Part shown: positions 36,160-44,315 of the stretch, piece by piece
Layout of the letters: each line of letters opens with the position of its first letter
Numbering within the stretch: the first letter of the stretch is position 1
Assembly: GCA_002706685.1 (NCBI GenBank)
Contig: PALV01000011.1
Span: 434,001 to 498,000, forward strand
Length of the DNA stretch: 64,000 nucleotides
Reading direction: 5' to 3'
Source of the DNA: Gammaproteobacteria bacterium
Lineage (GTDB): Bacteria > Pseudomonadota > Gammaproteobacteria > Pseudomonadales > Pseudohongiellaceae
Notes under the pieces: model-generated
The model's input: only the letters and a program-made list of their open reading frames with translations
Databases searched by the model: none
Told to the model about the DNA's origin: nothing
Translations under genes and position numbers: made by a program

Positions 36160-36648
36160 TTATCTCGGCAGTAACTCAACAATCCGGTCAAATCCAACCA
36201 GAATCAGCAGCAGGTCTTCCTGGTTGTAGACGCCCTGGATAAATCTGGCAGAGGCATCCTGTCCAGTGTTGGGGGCAATCTCCATGGCGGTTTCGTCGAG
36301 GTCCACGACGGCGGCAACTCGATCTACCAGCACGCCTACAATAAAGTCCTCTACCTCAACCACGATAATCCGCGACTGTGAAGTCACATCGCGCCCTGGC
36401 AGGGCGAACACGGTGCGCGCGTCGATGACAGTCACAACATTGCCGCGCAGGTTGATTATGCCCAGAATGAAGCTGGGAGCGCCCGGCACCGGTGTGATTT
36501 CGGTGTATCGAAGCACCTCATTTACCCGTGCAGCGTTGATCGCGTAGGTTTCTTCACCCAGTGCAAAACTGACGTGTTTGATGACGTTGCGCGGCAGCTC
36601 TTCATCGTGCTGACTGGCGTCAACGGCCAGCGCTTGGCTTGCGTTCAT
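36160..36648 (-). CDS. cheW: CheW-like chemotaxis coupling protein
   Basis: Scaffold that links chemoreceptors to CheA. 162 residues, single CheW domain: HVSFALGEETYAINAARVNE, VLRYTEITPVPGAPSFILGI, INLRGNVVTVIDARTVFAL, IIVVEVEDFIVGVLVDRVAA, then the C-terminal strands. No cheA, receptor or other chemotaxis gene is nearby, so it stands alone and could serve a distant array. A short stem (GCGGCC/GGCCGC, 36130-36146) sits between it and the convergent Lon-N gene. Confidence 0.92.
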   Translation of the reverse strand: MNASQALAVDASQHDEELPRNVIKHVSFALGEETYAINAARVNEVLRYTEITPVPGAPSFILGIINLRGNVVTVIDARTVFALPGRDVTSQSRIIVVEVEDFIVGVLVDRVAAVVDLDETAMEIAPNTGQDASARFIQGVYNQEDLLLILVGFDRIVELLPR

Positions 36649-36839
36649 GAATTAATCCTGTCGTTATCGTAACGGCTACTTTTCTGTTAGCGGCCAGTTT
36701 CAGGAAAAATTGAGTATCAGAGTGTATCCGGGGGCTGCACTGGCGAAGCCGGGGTATATCATTCATAATTCGACGTTACCGGGGCTGTTAACTCAGCCTG
36801 CAACAGCGGTAAGTGACACAGCAGGAATCAGGAGATTGC

Positions 36840-37022
36840 ATGGCGGAAGTTTGGCTTAGTCCAGGCAGCTGGACGCACGAGCAGTGGTTGATCGTCAGTA
36901 TTCTGGCCTTCATTATCATCGCGGTAATTGTAATTGCTTACCGGTTGGCAAAAATTATCGGCAGTGTCGGTAAGAAGCGGGAAATGCCAGTATTACGCCC
37001 TGGCAAGCGACCCAGGCGTTAG
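36840..37022 (+). CDS. Small membrane protein, 60 residues
   Basis: Not recognised. One hydrophobic helix (about residues 16-42: LIVSILAFIIIAVIVIAYRL) and a basic C-terminal tail (KKREMPVLRPGKRPRR). The start at 36840 is supported by AGGAG six bases upstream. The basic tail suggests a cytoplasmic C-terminus under the positive-inside rule. It converges on the 52-residue membrane protein gene at 37065-37223. Confidence 0.65.
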   Translation: MAEVWLSPGSWTHEQWLIVSILAFIIIAVIVIAYRLAKIIGSVGKKREMPVLRPGKRPRR

Positions 37023-37064
37023 TTCGGCGCCCGGGTCATGGTTGGCGATTTATCCGGCTGTTAA

Positions 37065-37223
37065 TTACAGCAGCATGATGTCGAGCAGCGCAGCAACACC
37101 GGCCAGCGCAGCGACAACTACCCCAAGCCAGCCCAGTAGTGCCCAGACTCGAAACGCCTTGCCGTTTTCCGGGTACAAACCAGATTGTTCATATTCACGT
37201 TCGGGTTTTTCTGAATCGCTCAT
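37065..37223 (-). CDS. Small membrane protein, 52 residues
   Basis: Not recognised. A charged N-terminus (SDSEKPEREYEQSGLYPENG) precedes one hydrophobic helix (WALLGWLGVVVAALAGVAAL and following). The ATG at 37221-37223 is preceded by a perfect AGGAGG with a 5-base gap, one of the best ribosome sites in the window. Its ATG overlaps the ATG of the divergent protease gene on the other strand. Confidence 0.7.
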   Translation of the reverse strand: MSDSEKPEREYEQSGLYPENGKAFRVWALLGWLGVVVAALAGVAALLDIMLL

Positions 37224-38058
37224 GGCAACCTCCTGGCTGAAACGCATAATTCTACAGATGGCGACCCTGTTGTGTGTGGTCAGCTTGCCTGCCAATGCCA
37301 TAATGATGCGCCATGATACCGGATACACGCGCTATCTCGCCAGTGAATCAGAGTATCCGGCAATCTTTCCGCTGCTTGAGAATGAGCGCAGCAAGACCTG
37401 TGTAGCCACCCTGGTCGCAGCACGTTGGGCCATTACGGCCGCACACTGCATAGAGCAGGTCGGCATTGACGTGCTCGACGACAGGCTCAGCCACCCCGTG
37501 CAGATCAATAAACAATCGCACACTGTTACAAGAGTCCTTTTTCACCCCCAATGGCCAGGCCAGGCGCGCCCGCTGAACAGCGCCGGTGAGGTGGACCTGG
37601 CCCTGCTCTACCTCGACCGTTCTGTGGCAAAGGTTGCGCCCATACCCTTGTATCAGGGCGATGCTGAGCAGGGCCGGGAGATGAGTTTTGTCGGCTGGGG
37701 TTATGCCGGTTTCGGCAGTAGTGGTCAGCGCTTTAATGATGGCAGATTGCGCCGCGCCGCCAATCGCGTGGATGTGGCAGCTGCCCGGCTGCATTTCTAT
37801 TTTGATGACCCTGCCGGACCTGCAAGTACTGCATTGCCGCTGGAGGGTATTCCCGGTCTCGGTGACAGCGGTGGACCGGCACTGGTGCTGGAGCAGGGCG
37901 AGTGGCAACTTGCCGGCATAGCAGTTGGTGAAATTGACCAGGGTCAGCGCTGGGGGCGTTATGGCGCCCGGGTTGTCTATGAGCGCATCGGGCAGCACAT
38001 CGACTGGGTGCGCCAGATCATCCGTCAGCCTATCAGCTCCGTATCGACTCTCAAGTGA
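37222..38058 (+). CDS. Secreted trypsin-like serine protease
   Basis: Exported S1-family peptidase, 278 residues. The signal peptide (KRIILQMATLLCVVSLPANA) is followed by the catalytic His in WAITAAHCIEQ, Asp in GEVDLALLYLDRS, and Ser in GLGDSGGPALV; conserved FVGWGYAGFGSSG also present. The start was placed at 37222 because the signal peptide then has a basic n-region. No Shine-Dalgarno is visible there, and an in-frame ATG at 37258 would give a much shorter leader. The ATG overlaps the start codon of the minus-strand small gene (CATG at 37221-37224). Confidence 0.85.
   Translation: MATSWLKRIILQMATLLCVVSLPANAIMMRHDTGYTRYLASESEYPAIFPLLENERSKTCVATLVAARWAITAAHCIEQVGIDVLDDRLSHPVQINKQSHTVTRVLFHPQWPGQARPLNSAGEVDLALLYLDRSVAKVAPIPLYQGDAEQGREMSFVGWGYAGFGSSGQRFNDGRLRRAANRVDVAAARLHFYFDDPAGPASTALPLEGIPGLGDSGGPALVLEQGEWQLAGIAVGEIDQGQRWGRYGARVVYERIGQHIDWVRQIIRQPISSVSTLK
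37229..37234 (-). promoter_or_regulatory. Perfect AGGAGG ribosome site for the 52-residue protein
   Basis: CCTCCT on the plus strand reads AGGAGG on the minus strand, five bases before the ATG at 37221-37223. It lies within codons 3-5 of the divergent protease reading frame and decides the start of the small gene. Confidence 0.75.
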
Positions 38059-38141
38059 ATTTGCTACACTCGAAAGACTGTGCTGAATAACTCAGCTTTC
38101 CCGATTCAGGTTTCTCATTCAACAATCCATGCGAGGTGCAC

Positions 38142-38621
38142 ATGAGCGTTAACCAAGGTGACAAGATTCCAGCAGCGACACTAAAAGTGATGGGCAAAGA
38201 CGGCCCCGAGAGTATGAGCACCGATACAGTATTCGCCGGCAAAAAAGTTGTGCTGTTCGCCGTACCGGGTGCTTTTACTCCTGGCTGCACCGTGACCCAC
38301 CTGCCTGGCTACGTCGTCAATGCTGACAAGATCAAGGCGAAAGGCGTCGACACTATCGCCTGCGTTGCAGTCAATGACGCGTTTGTCATGGACGCCTGGG
38401 GCAAAAGCCAGAACGCTGACGAAATACTGATGCTCGCTGATGGCAATGCGGAGTTCAGCAAGGCGCTGGGCCTGACGATGGATGCCAGTGGTTTCGGAAT
38501 GGGTACGCGCAGTCGCCGCTATGCGATGATCGTCAATGATGGCGTGATTGAGCATCTGGCGGTTGAGGACGGCGCCGGCGTCAATGTCAGCGCGGCAGAA
38601 AAAATTATGGAGCAACTGTAG
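38142..38621 (+). CDS. Peroxiredoxin, Prx5/AhpC-TSA type
   Basis: Cytoplasmic thiol peroxidase, 159 residues. Seen: GDKIPAATLKVMGKDGPESM, VVLFAVPGAFTPGCTVTHLP with the peroxidatic Cys, GYVVNADKIKAKGVDTIACV, AVNDAFVMDAWGKSQNAD and FGMGTRSRRYAMIVNDG with the active-site Arg region, typical of the Prx5 subfamily. The ATG at 38142 has GAGG five bases upstream. A dienelactone hydrolase gene follows after 20 bases. It is one of three distinct peroxiredoxins in the window. Confidence 0.95.
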   Translation: MSVNQGDKIPAATLKVMGKDGPESMSTDTVFAGKKVVLFAVPGAFTPGCTVTHLPGYVVNADKIKAKGVDTIACVAVNDAFVMDAWGKSQNADEILMLADGNAEFSKALGLTMDASGFGMGTRSRRYAMIVNDGVIEHLAVEDGAGVNVSAAEKIMEQL

Positions 38622-38641
38622 CCGTTGCGGAGGCACCGACC

Positions 38642-39391
38642 ATGCTGAAGACCGAATATATCGAATACCAGGACGGAGATGTCGTCCTGGAAGCCTATGT
38701 GGCCTACGATGAGGACGCCAAAGAGCCGCGACCATGCGTGCTGGTGGCACATGACTGGACCGGGCGCCGCGCATACGCCTGTGCTGGTGCCGAGCGCATG
38801 GCCGAACTGGGTTATGTGGGATTTGCAGTGGACGTCTACGGCAAGGGCAAGTTTGGCAAAGAGGGTGATGTCGAAGGTAATTCGGCCATGATGAAACCTT
38901 TTGTCGAAGACCGCGCGCTGTTGCGTGGCCGCATGCTGGCGGCCCTGGCGGCGGCACGCAAACTGTCGCAGGTAGACGACAGCAATATGGGAGCCATGGG
39001 TTACTGCTTTGGCGGTATGTCAGTGCTTGAGCTTGCGCGCTCGGGCGCGGATGTGAAAGGTGTTGCCAGCGTGCACGGGCTGCTGTTTGCAGGCGAAGCC
39101 CCTTCCAGCAAGGCAATCCAGTCCAAAGTGCTGGTCCTGCATGGGCATGATGACCCAATGGTTCCCCCGGAGCAGGTACTGGCATTCGAGCAGGAAATGT
39201 CGGATGCCGGCGTGGACTGGCAGGTGCATGTCTATGGTGGCACCAAGCATGCCTTCACCAATCCTGGAGCCAATAACCCTGACTTTGGTACCGTCTACAG
39301 CCAGACTGCCAACCGTCGGGCAGAGCAGGCCCTGGCCAACTTCTTCCATGAATTGTTTGTGGATACTCCCCCGCTGGATGTCGCTCCCTGA
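38642..39391 (+). CDS. Dienelactone hydrolase family protein
   Basis: Alpha/beta hydrolase, 249 residues; substrate unknown. Seen: VLVAHDWTGRRAYACAGAER, AVDVYGKGKFG, the nucleophile Cys in GAMGYCFGGMSVLELA, acid Asp in VLHGHDDPMVPPEQV, and His in YGGTKHAFTNPGANN, the Cys-Asp-His triad of this family. Probably co-transcribed with the Prx5 gene upstream. Confidence 0.92.
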   Translation: MLKTEYIEYQDGDVVLEAYVAYDEDAKEPRPCVLVAHDWTGRRAYACAGAERMAELGYVGFAVDVYGKGKFGKEGDVEGNSAMMKPFVEDRALLRGRMLAALAAARKLSQVDDSNMGAMGYCFGGMSVLELARSGADVKGVASVHGLLFAGEAPSSKAIQSKVLVLHGHDDPMVPPEQVLAFEQEMSDAGVDWQVHVYGGTKHAFTNPGANNPDFGTVYSQTANRRAEQALANFFHELFVDTPPLDVAP

Positions 39392-39447
39392 GCACTTCCG
39401 ATGGCCCGATCTGGCGCTTCAGGCCAGCTCCGGGCCAGCCCGCAGAG

Positions 39448-40074
39448 TCATTGTGAGGCGTGCAGCTGTTCTGCCAGATGATGCAGAATGGCTGCCGTGG
39501 CGCCCCATATCCGGTAATGCCGGAACTGCAGCTCCCGAAATTTGCGCTGCCGGTTCTGAAACTCCATGGAGCTGATCCTGTACTGTGAAGGATCCAGAAT
39601 CAGCGAGGCTGGCGCGTAGAATATTTCCGCGACCTCATTGGGGCAAGGCGTGACAGGTGTGTCTGGACGCACCAGGCCAACAACCGGGGTTACATGAAAA
39701 GCTGAAGGCATTAGCAGGGCCGGCAGGGTTCCCATGATCCGCACCGCCTCAGGAGGTAATCGGGTTTCTTCCTCAGCTTCCCGCAAGGCAGTGGCAATCA
39801 GATCAGAATCCTCCGGGTCTCTGGAGCCTCCGGGCAGACTGATCTGTCCGGCATGGCTGCGCAGATGCTCCGTGCGCCGGGTCAGCATGATCATGGGTTC
39901 CGGGCCTGAGGCAATAATGGGAATCAGTACTGCAGCCTGACGAACCGGTTTGCCGTAGATGTGGCTTGCCGGTCTCAGGATCTGGTCTTCAGGGTCGGGA
40001 GGTTTGATCAGTCCACTGGGCGAGGGCGAGAGCTGAAAGAAATCCTCCAGCCTTTGAATCAGTTCCTCGCCCAT
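39448..40074 (-). CDS. Nudix hydrolase, CoA pyrophosphatase (NudL-like)
   Basis: Predicted hydrolysis of CoA and derivatives to phosphopantetheine and ADP. 208 residues: AAVLIPIIASGPEPMIMLTR, RRTEHLRSHAGQISLPGGSR with the CoA-type UPF0035 pattern, then the Nudix box GSRDPEDSDLIATALREAEE followed by ETRLP, and VTPVVGLVRPD. Convergent with the dienelactone hydrolase gene. Confidence 0.92.
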   Translation of the reverse strand: MGEELIQRLEDFFQLSPSPSGLIKPPDPEDQILRPASHIYGKPVRQAAVLIPIIASGPEPMIMLTRRTEHLRSHAGQISLPGGSRDPEDSDLIATALREAEEETRLPPEAVRIMGTLPALLMPSAFHVTPVVGLVRPDTPVTPCPNEVAEIFYAPASLILDPSQYRISSMEFQNRQRKFRELQFRHYRIWGATAAILHHLAEQLHASQ

Positions 40075-40124
40075 GGTCTGTTAACACTCTCCGGTATCAG
40101 CCCTCACTCTAAAAAGAGCCAGGA

Positions 40125-42230
40125 TTAATTGAAACGCCAGTTCAGGGCAACAAAGGCACGCAGCGGTTCGCCAGGGAAGTAGCGATCTCCGCCGAACGCT
40201 GACCAGTCAGCCCGCTCTGCATACTTGCGATCTGTCAGGTTGAGGATGTTGACCGACAGTGTCAGATCCTCAGTGGCATCCCAGCGCGTGCGCAGATTAA
40301 GTACATCATGACCTTCGTAGCTGTTCAGGTTGTCAGGGCTGGTGTAATACTCACCCTGTGCTACCCACTGCAGTTCTGTCATCAGGCTGGTGCTGGGGCG
40401 CCACTGCAGCTGTACACTGCCAAAGTTGCGTGGTGCAGTTGCAACATCCTTGCCGTTCAGGTTCACACCATTGGAAATCTCGTCGTTCTCGTAGGTGTGG
40501 CGCGCGTGGTTATATGCCGCGCTCAGGCGCCAGGCATCACTGATCTCGTATGAGCCTGACAACTCGATGCCACGGTGGCGGGTATGCATATTGTTCAGGT
40601 TGATACGATTGCTGTCGGTGATGATCTCGTTGTCCTTGTCCATGTAGTAGGCAACGGCTTCGTACTGCAGTCGGTCCACTGAGCCTTCAAAGCCAAGCTC
40701 CACGCTGTCTATTTTCACCGCGTCCAGGTCAGCCACGTTCTGATCGTTCTGCAGACGATACAGCTCCGTGGCCTGCGGCGCGCGATAGCCGCGCGTAACG
40801 CGGAACTGCAGATCATGCGAATCATTGAGTGCATAGCGCAGCGCAAATTTGGGCGCCCAGTTGCCAAAGGTGTCCTGTCTGTCAGACGGGCGGTTATAGC
40901 GACAGCCGCCAAAACCACAGGGTGTACCGTCTTCGCGGGTGCGGCCGGAAATCATGTTGTTGGTATAGTCGTAACCGATGCGCTCAAAGCGCAGACCCAG
41001 GGTTACGTCAAAACCGCTGTCCCAGTACTGCTGGTACTGAACGAACGGTGCCATTTGTGTGGCATCCACGTCATAGTCGTAGTGACGGCCCTGGGGGATA
41101 GTTGCCTGCAGAAACGCAGAGCCCTGAGTTGGCTGATCCTGACGCTGCACCAGCGAGCCGCTGGTGAACTCGACGTCTACACCGGCCGCCAGCTGACGCT
41201 GTTCATCAATCTGTTTGTAGCTGGCGAACTGCATGCCGACGCTGCTGTGCTTGTTGGTCTCTGTTGGCGTACCGGGCAGGAAGTGCTGGATAAAGTCCAG
41301 GTCGGCATCGCGGTAATACGGTGTCAGTACGACATCCCAGTCGCCATCCAGCTCATAGCTGATGCGCGTCCAGGCGCGCATACTGCGATTATTGCGATAG
41401 GCCTCGGGATTTGGGTTGGTGCGGCGCAGATCGTCATCCTTGTACGCTTCCGCGCCAACGACGTAGCCTGCTGTTTCCTGATTCAGGTTGGTGAGAGTAA
41501 TGCCACCGTCCAGTGTCATGCCGTTGTTCAGCGTGGTTTCATACAGCCATGAACCCTTCTGCTGGTCGTAACCACTCTCTGGTCGGAACCCTTCCTCGCT
41601 GATGCCGTTAAGCAATACTGTCTGGCGCACGCCGCCATCTTCGCCAAAACCAATGCGGGCATTGCCGCGCAAAGTGCCACGTGGGCCATATTCCACTGTC
41701 AGGTCATTGCCGGTACCGGCGCGTGGCAGTACCACGTTGATCATGCCGTGCACCGCGTTGGATCCGTAGAATGCAGTACCCGGCCCGCGGATGACCTCAA
41801 TGCGCTCTGCGTTTTCAGAGTGGGAGTCGAACAGCTCGTTTACATTGCAGAAGCCTGCTGCGCGCAGCGGGATACCCTGTTCCGCCAGCAGGAAGGCGCC
41901 ACATGCGCCACCACCGCTCAGCACGGGCGAGCGGATAGCAGTCAGGCTTTCCTGGCCGTTATTGCGGTTGATGTTAACCCCAGGCAGGCGGTTGGCCGCT
42001 TCCTGAATATGCGTGTGGGAAATTAGCCTGAGCTCTTCCTCACTGAGCACCGCAATGGATGCGTTCACGTCCGACAGGCTTTCCGGGCGGCGAGAAGTGG
42101 AAATCACCTGAATTTCCTCTATCGCCGGCGTGCCGCTCTGCGCCAATGCAGGCTGCATGGCGGCGGCTGAAGCTGCAGCACAGGCGGCTGCAAGCAATGA
42201 CTTCTGAAATCTTCGATTGGCTGTACTCAT
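40125..42230 (-). CDS. TonB-dependent outer-membrane receptor (701 residues)
   Basis: Second TonB receptor. Signal peptide with alanine-rich core ending ALAQ, TonB-box region AIEEIQVISTSRRPESL, plug with QEAANRLPGVNINRNNGQES, IRSPVLSGGGACGAF and VIRGPGTAFYGSNAVHGMIN, then barrel strands ending RAFVALNWRFN with a terminal aromatic. The plug holds two Cys about 20 residues apart (GACGAF and GFCNVN), and the barrel has CGFGGCRY, both unusual for outer-membrane barrels. Substrate unknown; no siderophore genes nearby. GGGGAG precedes its ATG. Confidence 0.93.
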   Translation of the reverse strand: MSTANRRFQKSLLAAACAAASAAAMQPALAQSGTPAIEEIQVISTSRRPESLSDVNASIAVLSEEELRLISHTHIQEAANRLPGVNINRNNGQESLTAIRSPVLSGGGACGAFLLAEQGIPLRAAGFCNVNELFDSHSENAERIEVIRGPGTAFYGSNAVHGMINVVLPRAGTGNDLTVEYGPRGTLRGNARIGFGEDGGVRQTVLLNGISEEGFRPESGYDQQKGSWLYETTLNNGMTLDGGITLTNLNQETAGYVVGAEAYKDDDLRRTNPNPEAYRNNRSMRAWTRISYELDGDWDVVLTPYYRDADLDFIQHFLPGTPTETNKHSSVGMQFASYKQIDEQRQLAAGVDVEFTSGSLVQRQDQPTQGSAFLQATIPQGRHYDYDVDATQMAPFVQYQQYWDSGFDVTLGLRFERIGYDYTNNMISGRTREDGTPCGFGGCRYNRPSDRQDTFGNWAPKFALRYALNDSHDLQFRVTRGYRAPQATELYRLQNDQNVADLDAVKIDSVELGFEGSVDRLQYEAVAYYMDKDNEIITDSNRINLNNMHTRHRGIELSGSYEISDAWRLSAAYNHARHTYENDEISNGVNLNGKDVATAPRNFGSVQLQWRPSTSLMTELQWVAQGEYYTSPDNLNSYEGHDVLNLRTRWDATEDLTLSVNILNLTDRKYAERADWSAFGGDRYFPGEPLRAFVALNWRFN

Positions 42231-42561
42231 AAAACTCCCCTTGATGCATTCTTGTTCCTCGGCGCCTAACTCTGGGCCGGTGCCTTATCGACAACGGGAT
42301 CGGTGCTGTACCTGCTGTGGGCAGCACTTCTTATAGGCATTCAGAGTGGAGATCGCCGAAAAAATCGCTACTAACATAACACAAATAGCGCCTGCCACGT
42401 TATCGCCTGCGTTGACAGGTGGTATCGTTCGGTTGTTCTGCATGAGGAATTTTTGCAATTGTCATGCAGAGGTGGTGTTATCTGGACCGGCAGAACAACA
42501 TTAGCAGTTCAGGCGTGCAGCCTGTGATACGGACGATTGACTGAGACTTGGGGGAAAAAAC
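42231..42561. other. 331-bp divergent intergenic region
   Basis: No gene is supported. The region lies between the second TonB receptor (minus) and the SDR gene (plus) and must hold both promoters. A hairpin is possible at 42303-42327 (GTGCTG pairing with CAGCAC, 13-base loop), inside the receptor leader. A TTGACA occurs at 42412-42417 on the plus strand without a convincing -10 partner. No Fur box or cobalamin riboswitch consensus was recognised. Confidence 0.4.
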
Positions 42562-43362
42562 GTGCAGATCAAAGACAAGGTGGTAGTGGTAACAGGTGGT
42601 GCCAGTGGCATCGGGCGCGCATTATGCGAGCGTTTTGCTGAGGAAGGCGCATCGGCCGTAGTAGTGGCTGATATCAATCAGGCAGGCATCGACGAGGTGG
42701 TTGCCGCGATTAGCGGGCGCACTCGCACCCTGGGTGTTGTCACAGACGTCAGCAAAGAGGTGGATGTGCAGCGTCTGGTAGAAGAAAGCAGAAAGGCTTT
42801 TGGTGACATTGACCTGTTCTGCTCCAATGCCGGAATTTTCACCATTGGAGGTGAAGAAGTCAGTAATGAGAACTGGCAGCGGATCTGGGACATCAATGTC
42901 ATGGCGCACATCTACGCGTCCCGCGCGGTTTTGCCAGCGATGCTGGAGCGCGGCGAAGGTTATCTGCTCAACACGGCTTCGGCTGCTGGTTTGCTGAGCC
43001 AGATCGGCTCTGCGCCTTATGCGGTAACCAAGCACGCGGCCATAGGATTCGCCGAATGGCTGTCGATCACTTACGGCAATAGAGGCATCAAGGTCTCTGT
43101 CCTCTGCCCGCAGGCTGTGCGTACCCAGATGACGGCCAATACCCGCGGCGGTGGTGTGGCTGGTGTGGATGGCATGCTGGAGCCGGAGGCTCTGGCACAG
43201 ACAGTAATCGAAACGCTGGCCGAAGAGCGCTTCCTCTGCCTGCCCCATCCGCAGGTGTTGACCTACATGCAGCGCAAGAGCGGCGACTATGATCGCTGGC
43301 TGGGAGGTATGCGCAAACTGCAGGACAGATTCGCTGAGCAGTACAAGCGCTCAGGGGACTGA
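42562..43362 (+). CDS. Short-chain dehydrogenase/reductase
   Basis: NAD(P)-dependent oxidoreductase of unknown substrate; 266 residues from a GTG preceded by GGGGGAAAA. Seen: Rossmann [20 protein letters not shown], acidic end of beta-2 VVADIN (suggests NAD preference), FCSNAGIF, catalytic Ser in [14 protein letters not shown] and YAVTKHA with Tyr and Lys, then [11 protein letters not shown]. Classical SDR. Confidence 0.93.
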   Translation: MQIKDKVVVVTGGASGIGRALCERFAEEGASAVVVADINQAGIDEVVAAISGRTRTLGVVTDVSKEVDVQRLVEESRKAFGDIDLFCSNAGIFTIGGEEVSNENWQRIWDINVMAHIYASRAVLPAMLERGEGYLLNTASAAGLLSQIGSAPYAVTKHAAIGFAEWLSITYGNRGIKVSVLCPQAVRTQMTANTRGGGVAGVDGMLEPEALAQTVIETLAEERFLCLPHPQVLTYMQRKSGDYDRWLGGMRKLQDRFAEQYKRSGD

Positions 43363-43428
43363 CAAGACATAGACGCCCATAAATGTTAGGGTATCGCGGA
43401 TTTTTAGAAAATACAGGAAATGATCACA

Positions 43429-43914
43429 ATGAGTTTAATGATAGGCAAAAATGCAGTCGTAGGTATCAACTACACACTGACCAATGACGCTGGTGAAGTT
43501 ATGGATACCTCAGAGGGTCGCGGCCCGCTGGTTTACCTGCATGGAGCCAACAACTTGATTCCGGGGCTGGAAAAGCAGCTGGAAGGCAAGGCCGAAGGCG
43601 CCACTTTCAAAACAACCATAGAGCCGGCTGAGGCTTATGGCGAGAGCAATCCGGAGCTGGTGCAGACGCTGCCGCGCGAAATGTTCAAGGGCGTCGACAA
43701 CATTGAGCCTGGCATGGGCTTTACGGCGCAGGGTCCGCAGGGACAGCAGCACATCGTGGTAACCGAAGTGAACGGTGACGAAGTCACTGTTGACGGCAAC
43801 CACCCGATGGCTGGCAAAACGCTGCACTTTGATGTGGAAGTAGTCAGTGTTCGTGACGCGAGCGAAGAAGAAATCGCCCACGGTCACGTACATGACGGAG
43901 ATCACGCGCACTAA
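43429..43914 (+). CDS. slyD: FKBP-type peptidyl-prolyl isomerase SlyD
   Basis: Prolyl isomerase and chaperone with metal-binding tail. 161 residues: VVGINYTLTNDAGEVMDTSE, PLVYLHGANNLIPGLEKQLE, the IF chaperone domain (about residues 75-125) and a short His-rich end HGHVHDGDHAH, much shorter than the E. coli tail. The ATG at 43429 fits best, with AGGAA nine bases upstream; the ATG at 43420 touches that site. The stop overlaps that of the convergent VOC gene. Confidence 0.94.
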   Translation: MSLMIGKNAVVGINYTLTNDAGEVMDTSEGRGPLVYLHGANNLIPGLEKQLEGKAEGATFKTTIEPAEAYGESNPELVQTLPREMFKGVDNIEPGMGFTAQGPQGQQHIVVTEVNGDEVTVDGNHPMAGKTLHFDVEVVSVRDASEEEIAHGHVHDGDHAH

Positions 43915-44315
43915 GCGCTCTCCAACAGCTCTACCCAGTTACCGTCCGGGTCGGCGACCATGGCAATGGTCACGCCCGGACGGATGACTTTTGGTGGCAC
44001 CGGAATCTTGAATCCCGCCTTTTTGCAGTGTGCCACGCTGTCTGCCAGATTCTTTACGTAAATCGTAAAGTAACGCATGCCGGTTGCGGCCGGAATGCCG
44101 CCCGGCGCTGCGTCGTGTGGTGGTGCCTTGTCCAGTTGAACAATCTTCAGCACACTGTTGCCGACCTTCAGTCTGTTCATGGTGCCCCCGGAAGGCATCG
44201 GAATGACGCCTTCCAGTTGCAGACCAAGCACATCCTGATAAAACGCCAGCATGGCATCCGCATTCCGGGTAATTATTCCCAGGTCTATGGCCTGCTTGCC
44301 GATATCAAGGCTCAT
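43911..44315 (-). CDS. VOC family (glyoxalase/bleomycin-resistance-like) protein
   Basis: Metal-dependent VOC-fold protein of unknown substrate, 134 residues. Seen: LGIITRNADAMLAFYQDVLG, LQLEGVIPMPSGG, MRYFTIYVKNLADSVAHCKK, and the C-terminal VADPDGNWVELLES with the metal-binding Glu. Its ATG overlaps the aldehyde dehydrogenase stop (4 bases), so it is translationally linked and may act in the same pathway. Confidence 0.9.
   Translation of the reverse strand: MSLDIGKQAIDLGIITRNADAMLAFYQDVLGLQLEGVIPMPSGGTMNRLKVGNSVLKIVQLDKAPPHDAAPGGIPAATGMRYFTIYVKNLADSVAHCKKAGFKIPVPPKVIRPGVTIAMVADPDGNWVELLESA

Noticed and set aside
42231..42561. Cobalamin riboswitch or Fur box before the second TonB receptor
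   Set aside because: No B12-box or Fur consensus could be read on either strand.
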